This document shows positions 8,449 to 17,026 of a DNA stretch of 37,895 nucleotides, in pieces. Position 1 is the stretch's first letter. Every line of letters starts with the position of its first letter. Source of the DNA: Chthoniobacter flavus (GTDB lineage: Bacteria > Verrucomicrobiota > Verrucomicrobiia > Chthoniobacterales > Terrimicrobiaceae); the NCBI GenBank assembly GCA_945860745.1, contig CAMASH010000031.1:1-37895 (forward strand). Reading direction: 5' to 3'. Made by a program: the position numbers and the translations under genes. Below the pieces are notes generated by a model, which saw nothing but the letters and a program-made list of their open reading frames with translations, was not told where the DNA came from and ran no database searches.

Positions 8449-10779
8449 ATGAATGCATCAAAAAGTCTTGTAATCGCGACTGTAGCTTCCATGGCCTTTT
8501 CGGCCATATTACGAGCCGAAACGTGGGATGGAAGTGACGACACGAATTGGTTTGATACTGACAACTGGGCATCGAATACAGTTCCGACATCCAGCACGAG
8601 TGCTTTGGTGAACTTGGCCAGCGGGAATATGCCTGTCATCGACGGTGGAAATGCTGCGGCGCTGGACATTGTCGTTGGTCAATCACCCACGGCCAATTCG
8701 TCGCTTACCATTCAGAACAGTGGGACGCTGACCACGACTGCAGAAAGCTATATTGGCGGAATTTTCAACGCGTCGACAACAGGAACTGGGCATGTCACGA
8801 TCACCGGTACGGGTTCAAAATGGACATCAACAGCCATCCGTATGGGTTTGCAGTCTGCGAGTTCGGGCAACACCCTTGATGTTCTTGACGGCGCACTCTT
8901 GAGTAGCTCGAGCTTTTTGGTTGTCGGACAGGACGGGAAGGCGACTGTGACGGTGAGTGGGGGGGCTGATGTGACAGGGCTAACCACTCTAACCCTTGGG
9001 AACGGTGCAGGGTCCGTTGGAGTGGCGTCGATCTCGGGTATCGGATCGACAATGGGGGTTGGCAGTACAATAAGTATTGGTTCGAGCGGTACTGGTACCC
9101 TAAACGTCCAAGCTGGTGCTGCAGTAACGAGCAGCGGGAATGTAACTCTAGGTTCCAGTGCCAATGGCAGAGGTGCGTTGAATATCACAGGAACCTCCTC
9201 ACAGTTCAATTCATCGGGTGATCTGAGCCTTGGACTCAGTGGACGTGCTACTTTGACTCTTTCAGATTCGGCCGCAGCGACCTTTAGTACTTTTCTGTTG
9301 GGTCAAAATGCCGGCTCGACGGGAAATATCTTGTCGATCCTTTCTGGGGCAACAATGAATCTAACCGGAATCGGTACTTCGTCAGTTGGGGGTGGTGGTG
9401 GGGCTGACGAGGTCATTGTCAATTCAGGAACGCTGACTACCTCTGGTGCATTTAGTCTGGGCAACTCATCCGGTAGCGATAGCAAACTAACGATTTCGAA
9501 TGGCGGCCGCGTTTCCACTGGCACCGCTGGATTGTTCGCAATCGCCTCGTCAGGTGGCTCCAAGGGAAGTGTGACTGTTACGGGAACAGACTCACGTTTG
9601 ATTGTGAATCAATTACGAGTGGGTAATTCGGGTACGGGCACCTTGACTGTCGCCGAGGGAGCTATTGTCACTGTCGGCAGTGGTTCTGGCACTATAACGA
9701 TATCTCAAGCGATTGGATCCAGTGGAACTTTGACGATTGGAAATGGTGGAAGTGCTGGAGTTATTGAGGCGGCCGGTTTTTTCTCCGACAAAGCCAACGC
9801 GAATTTAGTCCTGAATCATAATGAGGCGTCTTATAATCTCAATCCTCGTATCCAAGGGACTGTGGCGTTAACGGTTAATGGAACAGGAACAACTGTTTTA
9901 AATAGCACGAGTGCCAATGATCACACGGGCGGAACAACTATCAATTCGGGGGCTCTGAAAATTAAAGTAGGTGCCAACAACTGGCTGGCATCAACCGGTA
10001 CCATCACTGTTAATGGAGGAAGTTTCGATCTTGGAAATAACCTCCAATCGCTGACAACAGGCGGATTGGTAATTTCGGGTGGCACAGTATCGAACGGAAC
10101 GGTATCAAAAAACACTGGCAATTACGATGCGCGTTCAGGCAGCGTGAGCGCAGTATTGGGAGGAGTTGCAGGCCTGATTAAAACCACGTCGGGAACGCTT
10201 TCTCTCTCTGGTAGCAATACTTACTCTGGTGCAACCGTGGTAAATGCAGGGACGCTGCTGGTTGCTGCTACGGGCACCGTGGCGGCGGCAAGCAATGTCA
10301 CAGTGAACGGCGGGGGTACGCTGGGTGGTACCGGCACCATCCTCGGTAATGTGACGCTTGACGGCGGTACATTGTCTCCGGGCTTGAGTCCTGGAACCCT
10401 CACCATTGATGGAAATTTGACGCTGAATAGCGGCATTACGCTGATCGAATTGGATTCCCCAACTGTTTTTGACTCGATTGTTGGTATCAATGCAATCACA
10501 TACGGTGGGGTGTTGCAAATCGATGTCGCTGAGGGGCTAAGTTCTGGGGTCTTCGAATTGTTTAATTTCACAAGTCGAATCGGATCAAGCGAGTTTTCCG
10601 CGATAACATTTTCTGGCGACTATTCGGGAACATTTAACTATAGCACTGGCGAACTAAGCCTGGTACCCGAGCCAACGGTTGTCGGTTTGATTGGCATGGC
10701 TTCGGTCTTTTGGATCGGTGCGTGTAGAATGCGTCGTCAACGCCGTCTTATCTTGACGACCGTTAAGGAACCTCAGTAA
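8449..10779 (+). CDS. PEP-CTERM surface protein with autotransporter-type beta repeats
   Basis: Encodes 776 residues. A signal peptide (cleavage likely after LRA, about residue 23) is followed by 550 residues of Ser/Thr/Gly-rich repeats with recurring units such as G-T-L-T-V or SKLTISNGG, predicted to form a beta-helix. Residues about 575-650 contain the passenger-associated repeat of autotransporter-like proteins (GTLSLSGSNTYSGATVVNAG). The C-terminus carries a PEP-CTERM sorting signal: VPEPT, a hydrophobic helix, then an Arg-rich end (RMRRQRR). Family knowledge says such proteins are exported and processed by an exosortase; none is encoded here. The role is likely surface or matrix. No strong ribosome binding site precedes the ATG. 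Confidence 0.85.
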   Translation: MNASKSLVIATVASMAFSAILRAETWDGSDDTNWFDTDNWASNTVPTSSTSALVNLASGNMPVIDGGNAAALDIVVGQSPTANSSLTIQNSGTLTTTAESYIGGIFNASTTGTGHVTITGTGSKWTSTAIRMGLQSASSGNTLDVLDGALLSSSSFLVVGQDGKATVTVSGGADVTGLTTLTLGNGAGSVGVASISGIGSTMGVGSTISIGSSGTGTLNVQAGAAVTSSGNVTLGSSANGRGALNITGTSSQFNSSGDLSLGLSGRATLTLSDSAAATFSTFLLGQNAGSTGNILSILSGATMNLTGIGTSSVGGGGGADEVIVNSGTLTTSGAFSLGNSSGSDSKLTISNGGRVSTGTAGLFAIASSGGSKGSVTVTGTDSRLIVNQLRVGNSGTGTLTVAEGAIVTVGSGSGTITISQAIGSSGTLTIGNGGSAGVIEAAGFFSDKANANLVLNHNEASYNLNPRIQGTVALTVNGTGTTVLNSTSANDHTGGTTINSGALKIKVGANNWLASTGTITVNGGSFDLGNNLQSLTTGGLVISGGTVSNGTVSKNTGNYDARSGSVSAVLGGVAGLIKTTSGTLSLSGSNTYSGATVVNAGTLLVAATGTVAAASNVTVNGGGTLGGTGTILGNVTLDGGTLSPGLSPGTLTIDGNLTLNSGITLIELDSPTVFDSIVGINAITYGGVLQIDVAEGLSSGVFELFNFTSRIGSSEFSAITFSGDYSGTFNYSTGELSLVPEPTVVGLIGMASVFWIGACRMRRQRRLILTTVKEPQ

Positions 10780-10811
10780 AGAGCGAAGGGCCTCAATTCG
10801 CTTCTGAAAAC

Positions 10812-11537
10812 ATGAAAGCAGTTGAGGAAGGGAAATGTGAAGCGTTTACTATCCTAGAACTTTTAGCTGTAATAGTAATCATCGTATTGATGGCGGTTTT
10901 GCTATCTCCGGCGATTGGGAAGCTTCTTGCCAAGAGCCGTCAAACGCAATGCGCCGCAAATCAACGCCAACTGACGGCGGCATTTCAACAATATATTTCT
11001 GAAAATAATGGGAGTTTCTTTTTGGATCGTGACTGGTACGGGCTGTTAGATCCCTATTTAAATCGAGAAAATGTAAGTTGGTGGTCTCTTGCAACGTTCC
11101 GGGGATCTTCCATAACTTGTCCGGCCGTCAACGCTTTGTCGCCACGCCGTTTCAACTCTGGAATCTATGGTGTAAACTACTCATTCATTAATACTATTGA
11201 AGGTTCAGTTGTGGGCCTTCCACCGGCTAGTTGGCCCATAAGGATTGTAAATGTTCCCAATATGCATAAGGCTTGGGTGTTTACGGAGGCAGGATGGTGT
11301 AGCGCCAATGGCAGCCACGACCGAGATCCGGTCGGCTTCATTACACCCGGGACGCTAGAACGGAAGCCAGGATCAGGTATCGAGTCATTGACTTGGCCTC
11401 ACAATGAAAAAAGAAAAAGTTTTGCATTCCTGGACGGCCATGTGGAATTGATGAGTTGGGAAGAAGTGAATGCTTTTAACGGCGCACCTTCAAATAGCAA
11501 AGAATTCAACGAGTTTAATGGTTTACGTTATCCTTAA
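10812..11537 (+). CDS. Type IV pilin-like protein (prepilin N-terminus, C-terminal DG motif)
   Basis: Encodes 241 residues. After a short leader comes FTILELLAVIVIIVLMAVLL, a class III prepilin segment with the conserved Glu at +5. The residue before the Phe is Ala (CEAFTILE), not the usual Gly of prepilin peptidase sites. The C-terminus has HNEKRKSFAFLDGHVELMSW, close to the H-X9-DG motif of the large pseudopilin-like families of Planctomycetes, Verrucomicrobia and Lentisphaerae, here with 10 residues between His and DG. It lies 32 bp after the PEP-CTERM gene and is probably cotranscribed. A structural role at the cell envelope is inferred. Confidence 0.82.
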   Translation: MKAVEEGKCEAFTILELLAVIVIIVLMAVLLSPAIGKLLAKSRQTQCAANQRQLTAAFQQYISENNGSFFLDRDWYGLLDPYLNRENVSWWSLATFRGSSITCPAVNALSPRRFNSGIYGVNYSFINTIEGSVVGLPPASWPIRIVNVPNMHKAWVFTEAGWCSANGSHDRDPVGFITPGTLERKPGSGIESLTWPHNEKRKSFAFLDGHVELMSWEEVNAFNGAPSNSKEFNEFNGLRYP

Positions 11538-11665
11538 CTAGGACAAGTACCGCACGAGGGTAGGTCGCCTGTCACGTGAAAGACACCCTACATCATTCCG
11601 AGAGGGGGGTCGGCGAATTCGAGTTTGGTTTTCGGATTATTAAATGCGTGTGCAGATTAAGCAAC

Positions 11666-11694
11666 TTGGCGCATTCAGTTTTGCCTGTTAATAT
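11666..11694 (+). promoter_or_regulatory. Candidate promoter for the GH20-like gene
   Basis: TTGGCG at 11666-11671 and TAATAT at 11689-11694 are separated by 17 bp. Transcription would start near 11701, five bases before the in-frame GTG at 11706. This favours the ATG at 11790 as the real start. The rest of the 11538-11789 gap shows nothing recognisable. Confidence 0.35.
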
Positions 11695-11789
11695 CCCAAT
11701 ATCGAGTGCTCCGACTGCTGCATCCGAATGATTGTGCTTCCAATAGTGAGTTGGAGTCGCTTGTCACAGATTGCAAATATTATCTCCTT

Positions 11790-13379
11790 ATGAATAATCC
11801 TGTTGCATTGGAGCCTATATTGATAGCGCATTTGGACCTGAAGGGTCTGCAGCAACTGCCTCATCTAGTCCTGGAAGAGGTCGATCGCTTTGCGAGATTT
11901 GGTTATCGAGCGCTCTTGGTGGAGTATGAGGATGTTTTTCCCTATCGATCGGCTGACTTCTCCACCGCTCCGAACGAAGTCTGGAGCTCGGAGTTTTTAG
12001 AGGAGTTCTTGTCAAAGGCCCGTGCATGCGGTCTGGAGGTTATTCCACTACAGCAAACCTTGGGACATTTGGAATACGCTTTGCGATGGGACGTTCATAC
12101 TGCTTTCCGCATGCCGGTGGGGTTTCCCAGCACCCTTCATCTAGGATCCGAAACAGCGAAGTCCTGGCTAAAAGCCTTGCTGGTTGAAATGATCCAGGCG
12201 CACCCAGATTCTCAGTTCATCCATCTCGGAATGGATGAGGCACGCTCGCTCAGTGCCTATGCTAAAAGTATTGATCAGGATCCATTAGCCATCTTTTTGG
12301 AGTACCTCGAGGAGCTTTGTGCAATTTGTGAGCAACATCGGAAAACGCCAATCATCTGGAGCGACATGTTGGAGGATCATCTTCGATCCGTAAATCTTTC
12401 TCGAATTTGTGAGTTTCGGGAGCGAGTTATTCTTGCTTGCTGGGACTACACGGCATCCTCCAACCCCTCGCCCGTTGTGCGATTTTCCGGCAGATGTTGC
12501 AGTCGCTATTGGTTAACGCATCCGGACGAGGACGGCGCGCCACGATTAAAGGCCGATACCCGTTGGATTGAGGAGTGGCCAGAAGAAATCCGGCGTCTTG
12601 CGGCTCCCTATCAGGTGTCGGAGACTTGTTTTAAATCATTGTTTCAAGCTGCAATTTGGAAAGACCTAGGATTTCGGGTCTGGGGAGCCGGGGCAGCGGC
12701 TACGAGTGAGGATGGGTTACTGCTTCCACTGTATCATCAGCGCATCGCCAATCTTGAGTGCTGGCAGAAAGCCGTCGAAGAATGGCAGCTTGATGGATTA
12801 ATTGTCACCGCATGGGCGCGTGCCCAGACCTGCTCGCCGCCTGGCATTCTTCCGGATCTGAATCGTGCAATGTTTCTCTACGCAGTGCAAAATCGTTGTG
12901 TGGAGGACAATGATGGGGATACTTTTCGTGACCTCTTCCTTCGCATTGGACGTTGTAGGGAAAACTGGTGGATTGAGCGCGAGTTACTTTTAGAGTTGGA
13001 AAGACAGTTTCCTCCAGCTACTCTAACTCAGAGTCACTGGCATACACTAATACTAATGCTTCGTATTCAAGCCGCTCGTCGCGCTATTGATATGGCTAGC
13101 TATCAGGCTGAACGCTATCTATGTGGAGATCGGCTTCCTGCGAGCGAATGGGAGCAGCGGCTTGCCGAACTCCAAATCGCGCGGCAGCAACTTGCCGACT
13201 TGCGCGGTTCCGTTTGTATTCATTTGGAGGCACTCTATTTCGGAACTGGGCTAGACGAATGGCTCTCTGAGGTTTTTGACTCCTATTTGGAGGCTGCGGA
13301 TGCTCTCACAGAAAAGATTGTCAAAAAGCGGAATCGCGCGGCTGTTCGTTTCCTTTCTCGCCGCCCAGGGGGGGTATAG
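11790..13379 (+). CDS. GH20-like beta-N-acetylhexosaminidase (HexD-type)
   Basis: Encodes 529 residues from ATG 11790. The frame is open to a GTG at 11706, but the family similarity begins after 11790. The TIM-barrel part (1-380) has VIPLQQTLGHLEYALRW, like the VQTFGHMEF segment of hexosaminidase D, and the GH20 catalytic pair Asp149-Glu150 in FIHLGMDEARSL. The Asp polarises the substrate acetamido group and the Glu is the acid. Residues 390-529 are helical and unassigned. There is no signal peptide, so it would cleave imported GlcNAc or GalNAc oligosaccharides in the cytoplasm. It lies alone and converges with the next gene after 11 bp. Confidence 0.72.
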   Translation: MNNPVALEPILIAHLDLKGLQQLPHLVLEEVDRFARFGYRALLVEYEDVFPYRSADFSTAPNEVWSSEFLEEFLSKARACGLEVIPLQQTLGHLEYALRWDVHTAFRMPVGFPSTLHLGSETAKSWLKALLVEMIQAHPDSQFIHLGMDEARSLSAYAKSIDQDPLAIFLEYLEELCAICEQHRKTPIIWSDMLEDHLRSVNLSRICEFRERVILACWDYTASSNPSPVVRFSGRCCSRYWLTHPDEDGAPRLKADTRWIEEWPEEIRRLAAPYQVSETCFKSLFQAAIWKDLGFRVWGAGAAATSEDGLLLPLYHQRIANLECWQKAVEEWQLDGLIVTAWARAQTCSPPGILPDLNRAMFLYAVQNRCVEDNDGDTFRDLFLRIGRCRENWWIERELLLELERQFPPATLTQSHWHTLILMLRIQAARRAIDMASYQAERYLCGDRLPASEWEQRLAELQIARQQLADLRGSVCIHLEALYFGTGLDEWLSEVFDSYLEAADALTEKIVKKRNRAAVRFLSRRPGGV

Positions 13380-13390
13380 ACTGAGATGTG

Positions 13391-14782
13391 TTAATGACGG
13401 AGTAGAGAAAGCTTTAGGTGCCCCGCAGGTGGATCTTCTTCGCGCCGCTCCCAAGCACTGAAGAAATTTGCTAAAGCAATGGTGCCCCATCCCCACGGAA
13501 CTTCTGGAGCTGATTTTGCGAGAATATCTTTAGCGACGAGAATCCAATTTTCCTTCGTGTCTCCCTGCACACGAACACCGTCGTTTGACCATGGCATCCC
13601 AGATTGCCCAATCACGGAGAGTGCCCAGAGATGATCCACCAGTGGTGTGCGTCCATCTTGTAGGGCTCTTGACGGATTCTCAAGATATAGGCCTTCGATG
13701 ATTCGGCCTTGCATGACCTGGCCCCGACGCACGCTAAGATCCACATCAAGTTCGATCGATTTCTGATAGCCAGCTCGAAAATCAGGCCGGCTGTCTGGTG
13801 CAGGAGGTTGTGAAAGCTGCACAGGGGGAGCTGGAACGCGCGAAGCGGTGCCCCAAAGCCCGTAGCCAGCAACATAGACTGAGGCAATCGCGCCCATCCG
13901 ACGGATGCCGGTCCGATAGGCGGCTTGTGGAAGCGGCTCTGGATCCAGGCGTTCCAACACTCGCAATGCCTCCATGACCAACTCCATCTGCCACGGTAGC
14001 CAAGTGGGGGCATCATCATGAGCAATTAAGGCAAGACGAGCCTGTCCGTCCTCATCACGAAAGCGACGAAAATGATCTGTCCAATGGCTTTGGCCGGTAA
14101 GATCCGCAGCCATCACAAACATTGCCAGAAACTGCGCAGTACTACGAGGTGAGAGATAGCCAATATTACAAGATCCGTTTAAGGCAATTTTTCCATCCGC
14201 GCGTCTCAGATCCCAGTCAAAAGATTCAAGGCGCGTCAGGACCGAATGGAAAATTTCAGAAGCTTTGGCGCGCTCCTCTGGGGTCGCCAATTCGCACGTT
14301 GCCCAAGTCCAGAGACCGCGAAGGTAGTTCGGCACCTGATCCGGAGACGAGTTGGGATAGTAATCCCGGCCGCCTGGGCAAAGCCCCCGTGCAACAAATC
14401 CGGATCCGGGCACCGCCCATAATTCGACTAAACCCCAAAAAAGCAATGTGCCAATCTGTCGTCGGCGCGTCGAGGAGAGGCCGCACGGGCCGCGGCCAAT
14501 TGCCCCGAGAAGCAGGGGTCCGAGAAAAGAACAGTCCTCTATTGCGGTGTACCAACCCTGGCTGTTTGGAATTTCAGCGCGGATTTCCTCCTGCGTTGGA
14601 AAGCTGTTTGAGTCGATGATCGGCGTATGATACAAAAGTCCTCGTGCGGGATCACAATATGTAGTAAAAAACGTATCGAGCGCTTGATGCAGAATGGGAT
14701 AGTATGGAGCTTGATCAAATTCGGTGCGAAAGCGATATGCGTTCAATGAGCCTGATGGAAATGATGGTTGAGGGGTAGTCAT
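13391..14782 (-). CDS. Unrecognised protein, possible alpha/alpha-barrel carbohydrate enzyme
   Basis: Encodes about 463 residues from ATG 14782; an upstream start at 14836 would overlap the previous gene by 41 bp. I do not recognise the family. Visible features are many Trp and aromatic residues in helices (TLLFWGLVELWAVPGSGFVA, NYLRGLWTWATCEL), a conserved-looking ALNGSCNIGYLSPRS segment, and GQSGMPWSNDGVRV towards the C-terminus. There is no signal peptide or transmembrane segment. It follows a six-hairpin glycosidase gene by 13 bp under the same operator, so a role in processing the same sugar is likely. The aromatic, helical makeup would suit an (alpha/alpha)6 glycosidase or lyase, but this is not shown. 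Confidence 0.7.
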   Translation of the reverse strand: MTTPQPSFPSGSLNAYRFRTEFDQAPYYPILHQALDTFFTTYCDPARGLLYHTPIIDSNSFPTQEEIRAEIPNSQGWYTAIEDCSFLGPLLLGAIGRGPCGLSSTRRRQIGTLLFWGLVELWAVPGSGFVARGLCPGGRDYYPNSSPDQVPNYLRGLWTWATCELATPEERAKASEIFHSVLTRLESFDWDLRRADGKIALNGSCNIGYLSPRSTAQFLAMFVMAADLTGQSHWTDHFRRFRDEDGQARLALIAHDDAPTWLPWQMELVMEALRVLERLDPEPLPQAAYRTGIRRMGAIASVYVAGYGLWGTASRVPAPPVQLSQPPAPDSRPDFRAGYQKSIELDVDLSVRRGQVMQGRIIEGLYLENPSRALQDGRTPLVDHLWALSVIGQSGMPWSNDGVRVQGDTKENWILVAKDILAKSAPEVPWGWGTIALANFFSAWERREEDPPAGHLKLSLLRH

Positions 14783-14795
14783 AGAGAAACTGATT

Positions 14796-16832
14796 TCAGC
14801 GAGAACAGTCGGGAATGAGCGTCGAGAGAGAGCCATTCTCTCGGCTTAAAAGAGAGCCGTTCCAGTCCAACTCATAGTGGCGATGATTGGCCCGGATGTT
14901 TAATGAGGAACCACGGAATTCAAAGCCAGAGAGTTCAATCTCAATGCCGGATGGAATTTGCGGTCGAACCAGCAGGCTTCCATTGGGTTGCGGCTCGACA
15001 CCAAGCATGCCGATGAGAATGGCATTAGGCCCAGCAAGGGCCGCGATGTTGTTGGCCCTCCCACGCGGACCGCTTGCGGGCCGCTGAGCATAGGTTTCCT
15101 GAGGCAGATAGGGCAGACGGCTTCCCATCCAAAAAAGCCGTTGAATGACATCCCATGCCAAATCACCTCGCTGACGTTGCCACAGGATCTGAGCTAGTCG
15201 CGGAGCCTCTCCGATGAAGGACCCATTTCCAGACCAGTCAATGTCCACAGAGTCATAATGATTCTGGTCGAGCTTTGAAACGCTATGGACACCGAACTCT
15301 CCAAGAAAATCATCTTCAATAAGACGTTGCAGCAGAGCGCCTTCCTGAGCTGGTGTTACAATGTTGGCGAGCAGAGTATTAAAGACCCGGATGGAATCAA
15401 CCCGATGTTTGCTGCCGTCGATTCCGACGCAATCAAACCATTGATCTTCTTCATTCCAAAGATGTTTCTGCACACTCCAGCCAATTGCAGCGGCCTTTTT
15501 TCGATAGACCTCAGCACCCGGAAGGCCTGCGAGTTCGGAAAGGTCAGCAAGACGCCGATAATTGTAGGCACGCAGGCTGTTAAAGCATGGAACAAAGTGT
15601 TCATAGCCATTTGTGCGCATTTCCAGCAAGTTTACGTTGGTTCCGAAATCCTGAAGCCCGTCTTGTTCTGGCAGTCGATCGGCATTGAGTTCCATCAAGT
15701 TTCGGAGAAGGTGAACATGCTCCTCGGAAATGCCTTTGAAAGCGGAGTACGTCCAGATGAGATCTGCCACCGCGGCTTCATTGGCGGCGTACCAAGCACC
15801 GGTGCCGAGACCGTCTGGAGTGAGCGCCATATAATGGCCGGGATCAATTTCGCTGATAGCCTGCAGCATCTGCTTGAATGCCTCAGGCATCAAGAGTTGC
15901 AAGACCATTGGGGCATAGGAAAGATCCCAAAGATAGGTATTGATGCCCCCTCCGTCCAATCCGGCTGTTGCTAGATGAGGATGGAACTTGAATGACGGCA
16001 CATTCCATTGACAGGAAAGTCCGGTGATGAGACAGCGCTGAAAGTATCGATTGAGGCCTTCGTGATTGGACGCAAGGCGAGGGAAGTGATTCATCGCGGT
16101 CTCCAGTTGCATCGCTACAGCTCGATTAACCTGCCTATTGGGTTCCGCAACTGCTTGGCCATGATGAAATCGCTGTTCGGCCGTAACCATCACTTGGGTT
16201 GTGGACGTTGAGGCAGGAGCGAGATAGAACGTGTCGCAGTCGACCGATAAATGCACGCTTGCATCGGCGCGCTGAGGCCTCGGCGGTGTAAAAATCCAGT
16301 CTTTGAGCGGCACCAAGCCCCCCTCTTGACTCAGGACTTTAGGCAAAACCCGCAGATGAACTTCATGACTTCCTCGGTTGGTAATGTTGAAGAGCAAATA
16401 AAAGCCCTCCCGATCAGATAATGGAACCAAATGGGATTCGACCGATAGACTAATCAGTCGTGACTGCTGGTCGTAATACCGTGCGTTGCCAATGCGTATG
16501 ATTCGGTCCAAGCGCCAATACGACCTTTGCAACAGCAGGGGCCGATAGTCTGTCGGAATGTTGATGCCTTCGCAAGGAAGACGAAAACCTCCTGGAGTGT
16601 CCAAAAGTTTGATTTCATCAACGAGAAGATCAATCAACAATTTAAATGCCGGTACACTGTAAGGTGGGGCATAAAAACCGCTGACCCCCATTGTACATGC
16701 CTCCAGTGAACTAACAACCGAGCGGCCGCTTCCAACCCATAAATGTTGAGGAAGGGCCACGCTTCGATCCAAATCGAAACGGGTGTCTTCCAATGAAAAT
16801 GGCGTGATTGTTTGTAGCGTGTGGAGTAACAT
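14796..16832 (-). CDS. Six-hairpin glycosidase (MGH1/GH63-like)
   Basis: Encodes about 678 residues from ATG 16832; a TTG at 16850 in the same frame adds six. Residues 1-250 are beta-rich and contain no signal peptide. Residues 260-620 look like an (alpha/alpha)6 toroid with typical clan GH-G features: NTYLWDLSYAP, a helix pair around YRRLADLSELAGL followed by KHLWNEEDQWFDC, and DIDWSGNGSFIGEAPRLAQI. A small beta domain ends the protein. Related enzymes hydrolyse alpha-glucosides, mannosylglycerate or glucosylglycerate, usually by inversion. It is the first gene of a two-gene operon with its own LacI-type operator. The substrate cannot be named. Confidence 0.7.
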   Translation of the reverse strand: MLLHTLQTITPFSLEDTRFDLDRSVALPQHLWVGSGRSVVSSLEACTMGVSGFYAPPYSVPAFKLLIDLLVDEIKLLDTPGGFRLPCEGINIPTDYRPLLLQRSYWRLDRIIRIGNARYYDQQSRLISLSVESHLVPLSDREGFYLLFNITNRGSHEVHLRVLPKVLSQEGGLVPLKDWIFTPPRPQRADASVHLSVDCDTFYLAPASTSTTQVMVTAEQRFHHGQAVAEPNRQVNRAVAMQLETAMNHFPRLASNHEGLNRYFQRCLITGLSCQWNVPSFKFHPHLATAGLDGGGINTYLWDLSYAPMVLQLLMPEAFKQMLQAISEIDPGHYMALTPDGLGTGAWYAANEAAVADLIWTYSAFKGISEEHVHLLRNLMELNADRLPEQDGLQDFGTNVNLLEMRTNGYEHFVPCFNSLRAYNYRRLADLSELAGLPGAEVYRKKAAAIGWSVQKHLWNEEDQWFDCVGIDGSKHRVDSIRVFNTLLANIVTPAQEGALLQRLIEDDFLGEFGVHSVSKLDQNHYDSVDIDWSGNGSFIGEAPRLAQILWQRQRGDLAWDVIQRLFWMGSRLPYLPQETYAQRPASGPRGRANNIAALAGPNAILIGMLGVEPQPNGSLLVRPQIPSGIEIELSGFEFRGSSLNIRANHRHYELDWNGSLLSRENGSLSTLIPDCSR

Positions 16833-16917
16833 GCAAAAATTGGTGACCAAGAAAGCCTGTTGGCAATGGGGATTTCAAACAGCGGGCAAAAGGTAGAGAC
16901 GATGGAATGCGATGGGG

Positions 16918-16961
16918 TTTTTAACGATTAAAATTATTCACTTGCAAATTTGCAAACACAA
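16918..16961 (-). promoter_or_regulatory. Promoter and LacI-type operator of the glycosidase operon
   Basis: On the minus strand TTGTGT (16956-16961) and AATAAT (16933-16938) are 17 bp apart. TTAACGATTAAA, identical over 12 bp to the site before the SIS operon, follows at 16921-16932. The 17-bp spacer contains a perfect 14-bp palindrome, TTGCAAATTTGCAA, at 16942-16955, which the SIS promoter lacks. The region also separates this operon from the divergent Gfo/Idh gene at 17027, so both sites could act on both genes. Confidence 0.62.
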
Positions 16962-17026
16962 TTTACGAACGAGCAATGTCCCTTAACCTAGCGGGTATTC
17001 TGTTTTCCGACCTTTGAGTCCATAGC

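Noticed and set aside
9868-9880. Operator-like TTAACGGTTAA
   Set aside because: It lies inside the repetitive PEP-CTERM coding sequence (encoding LTVNG), with no promoter near; chance match.
8449-10400. Repeats that might suggest a DNA repeat array or CRISPR
   Set aside because: The repetition is at protein level (beta-helix units) with variable DNA and no constant spacer length; no CRISPR repeat seen anywhere in the window.
10783-10806. Possible hairpin AGCGAA...TTCGCT after the PEP-CTERM gene
   Set aside because: Only 6-7 bp of stem, no T-tract, and the pilin-like gene begins just after it; not convincing as a terminator.
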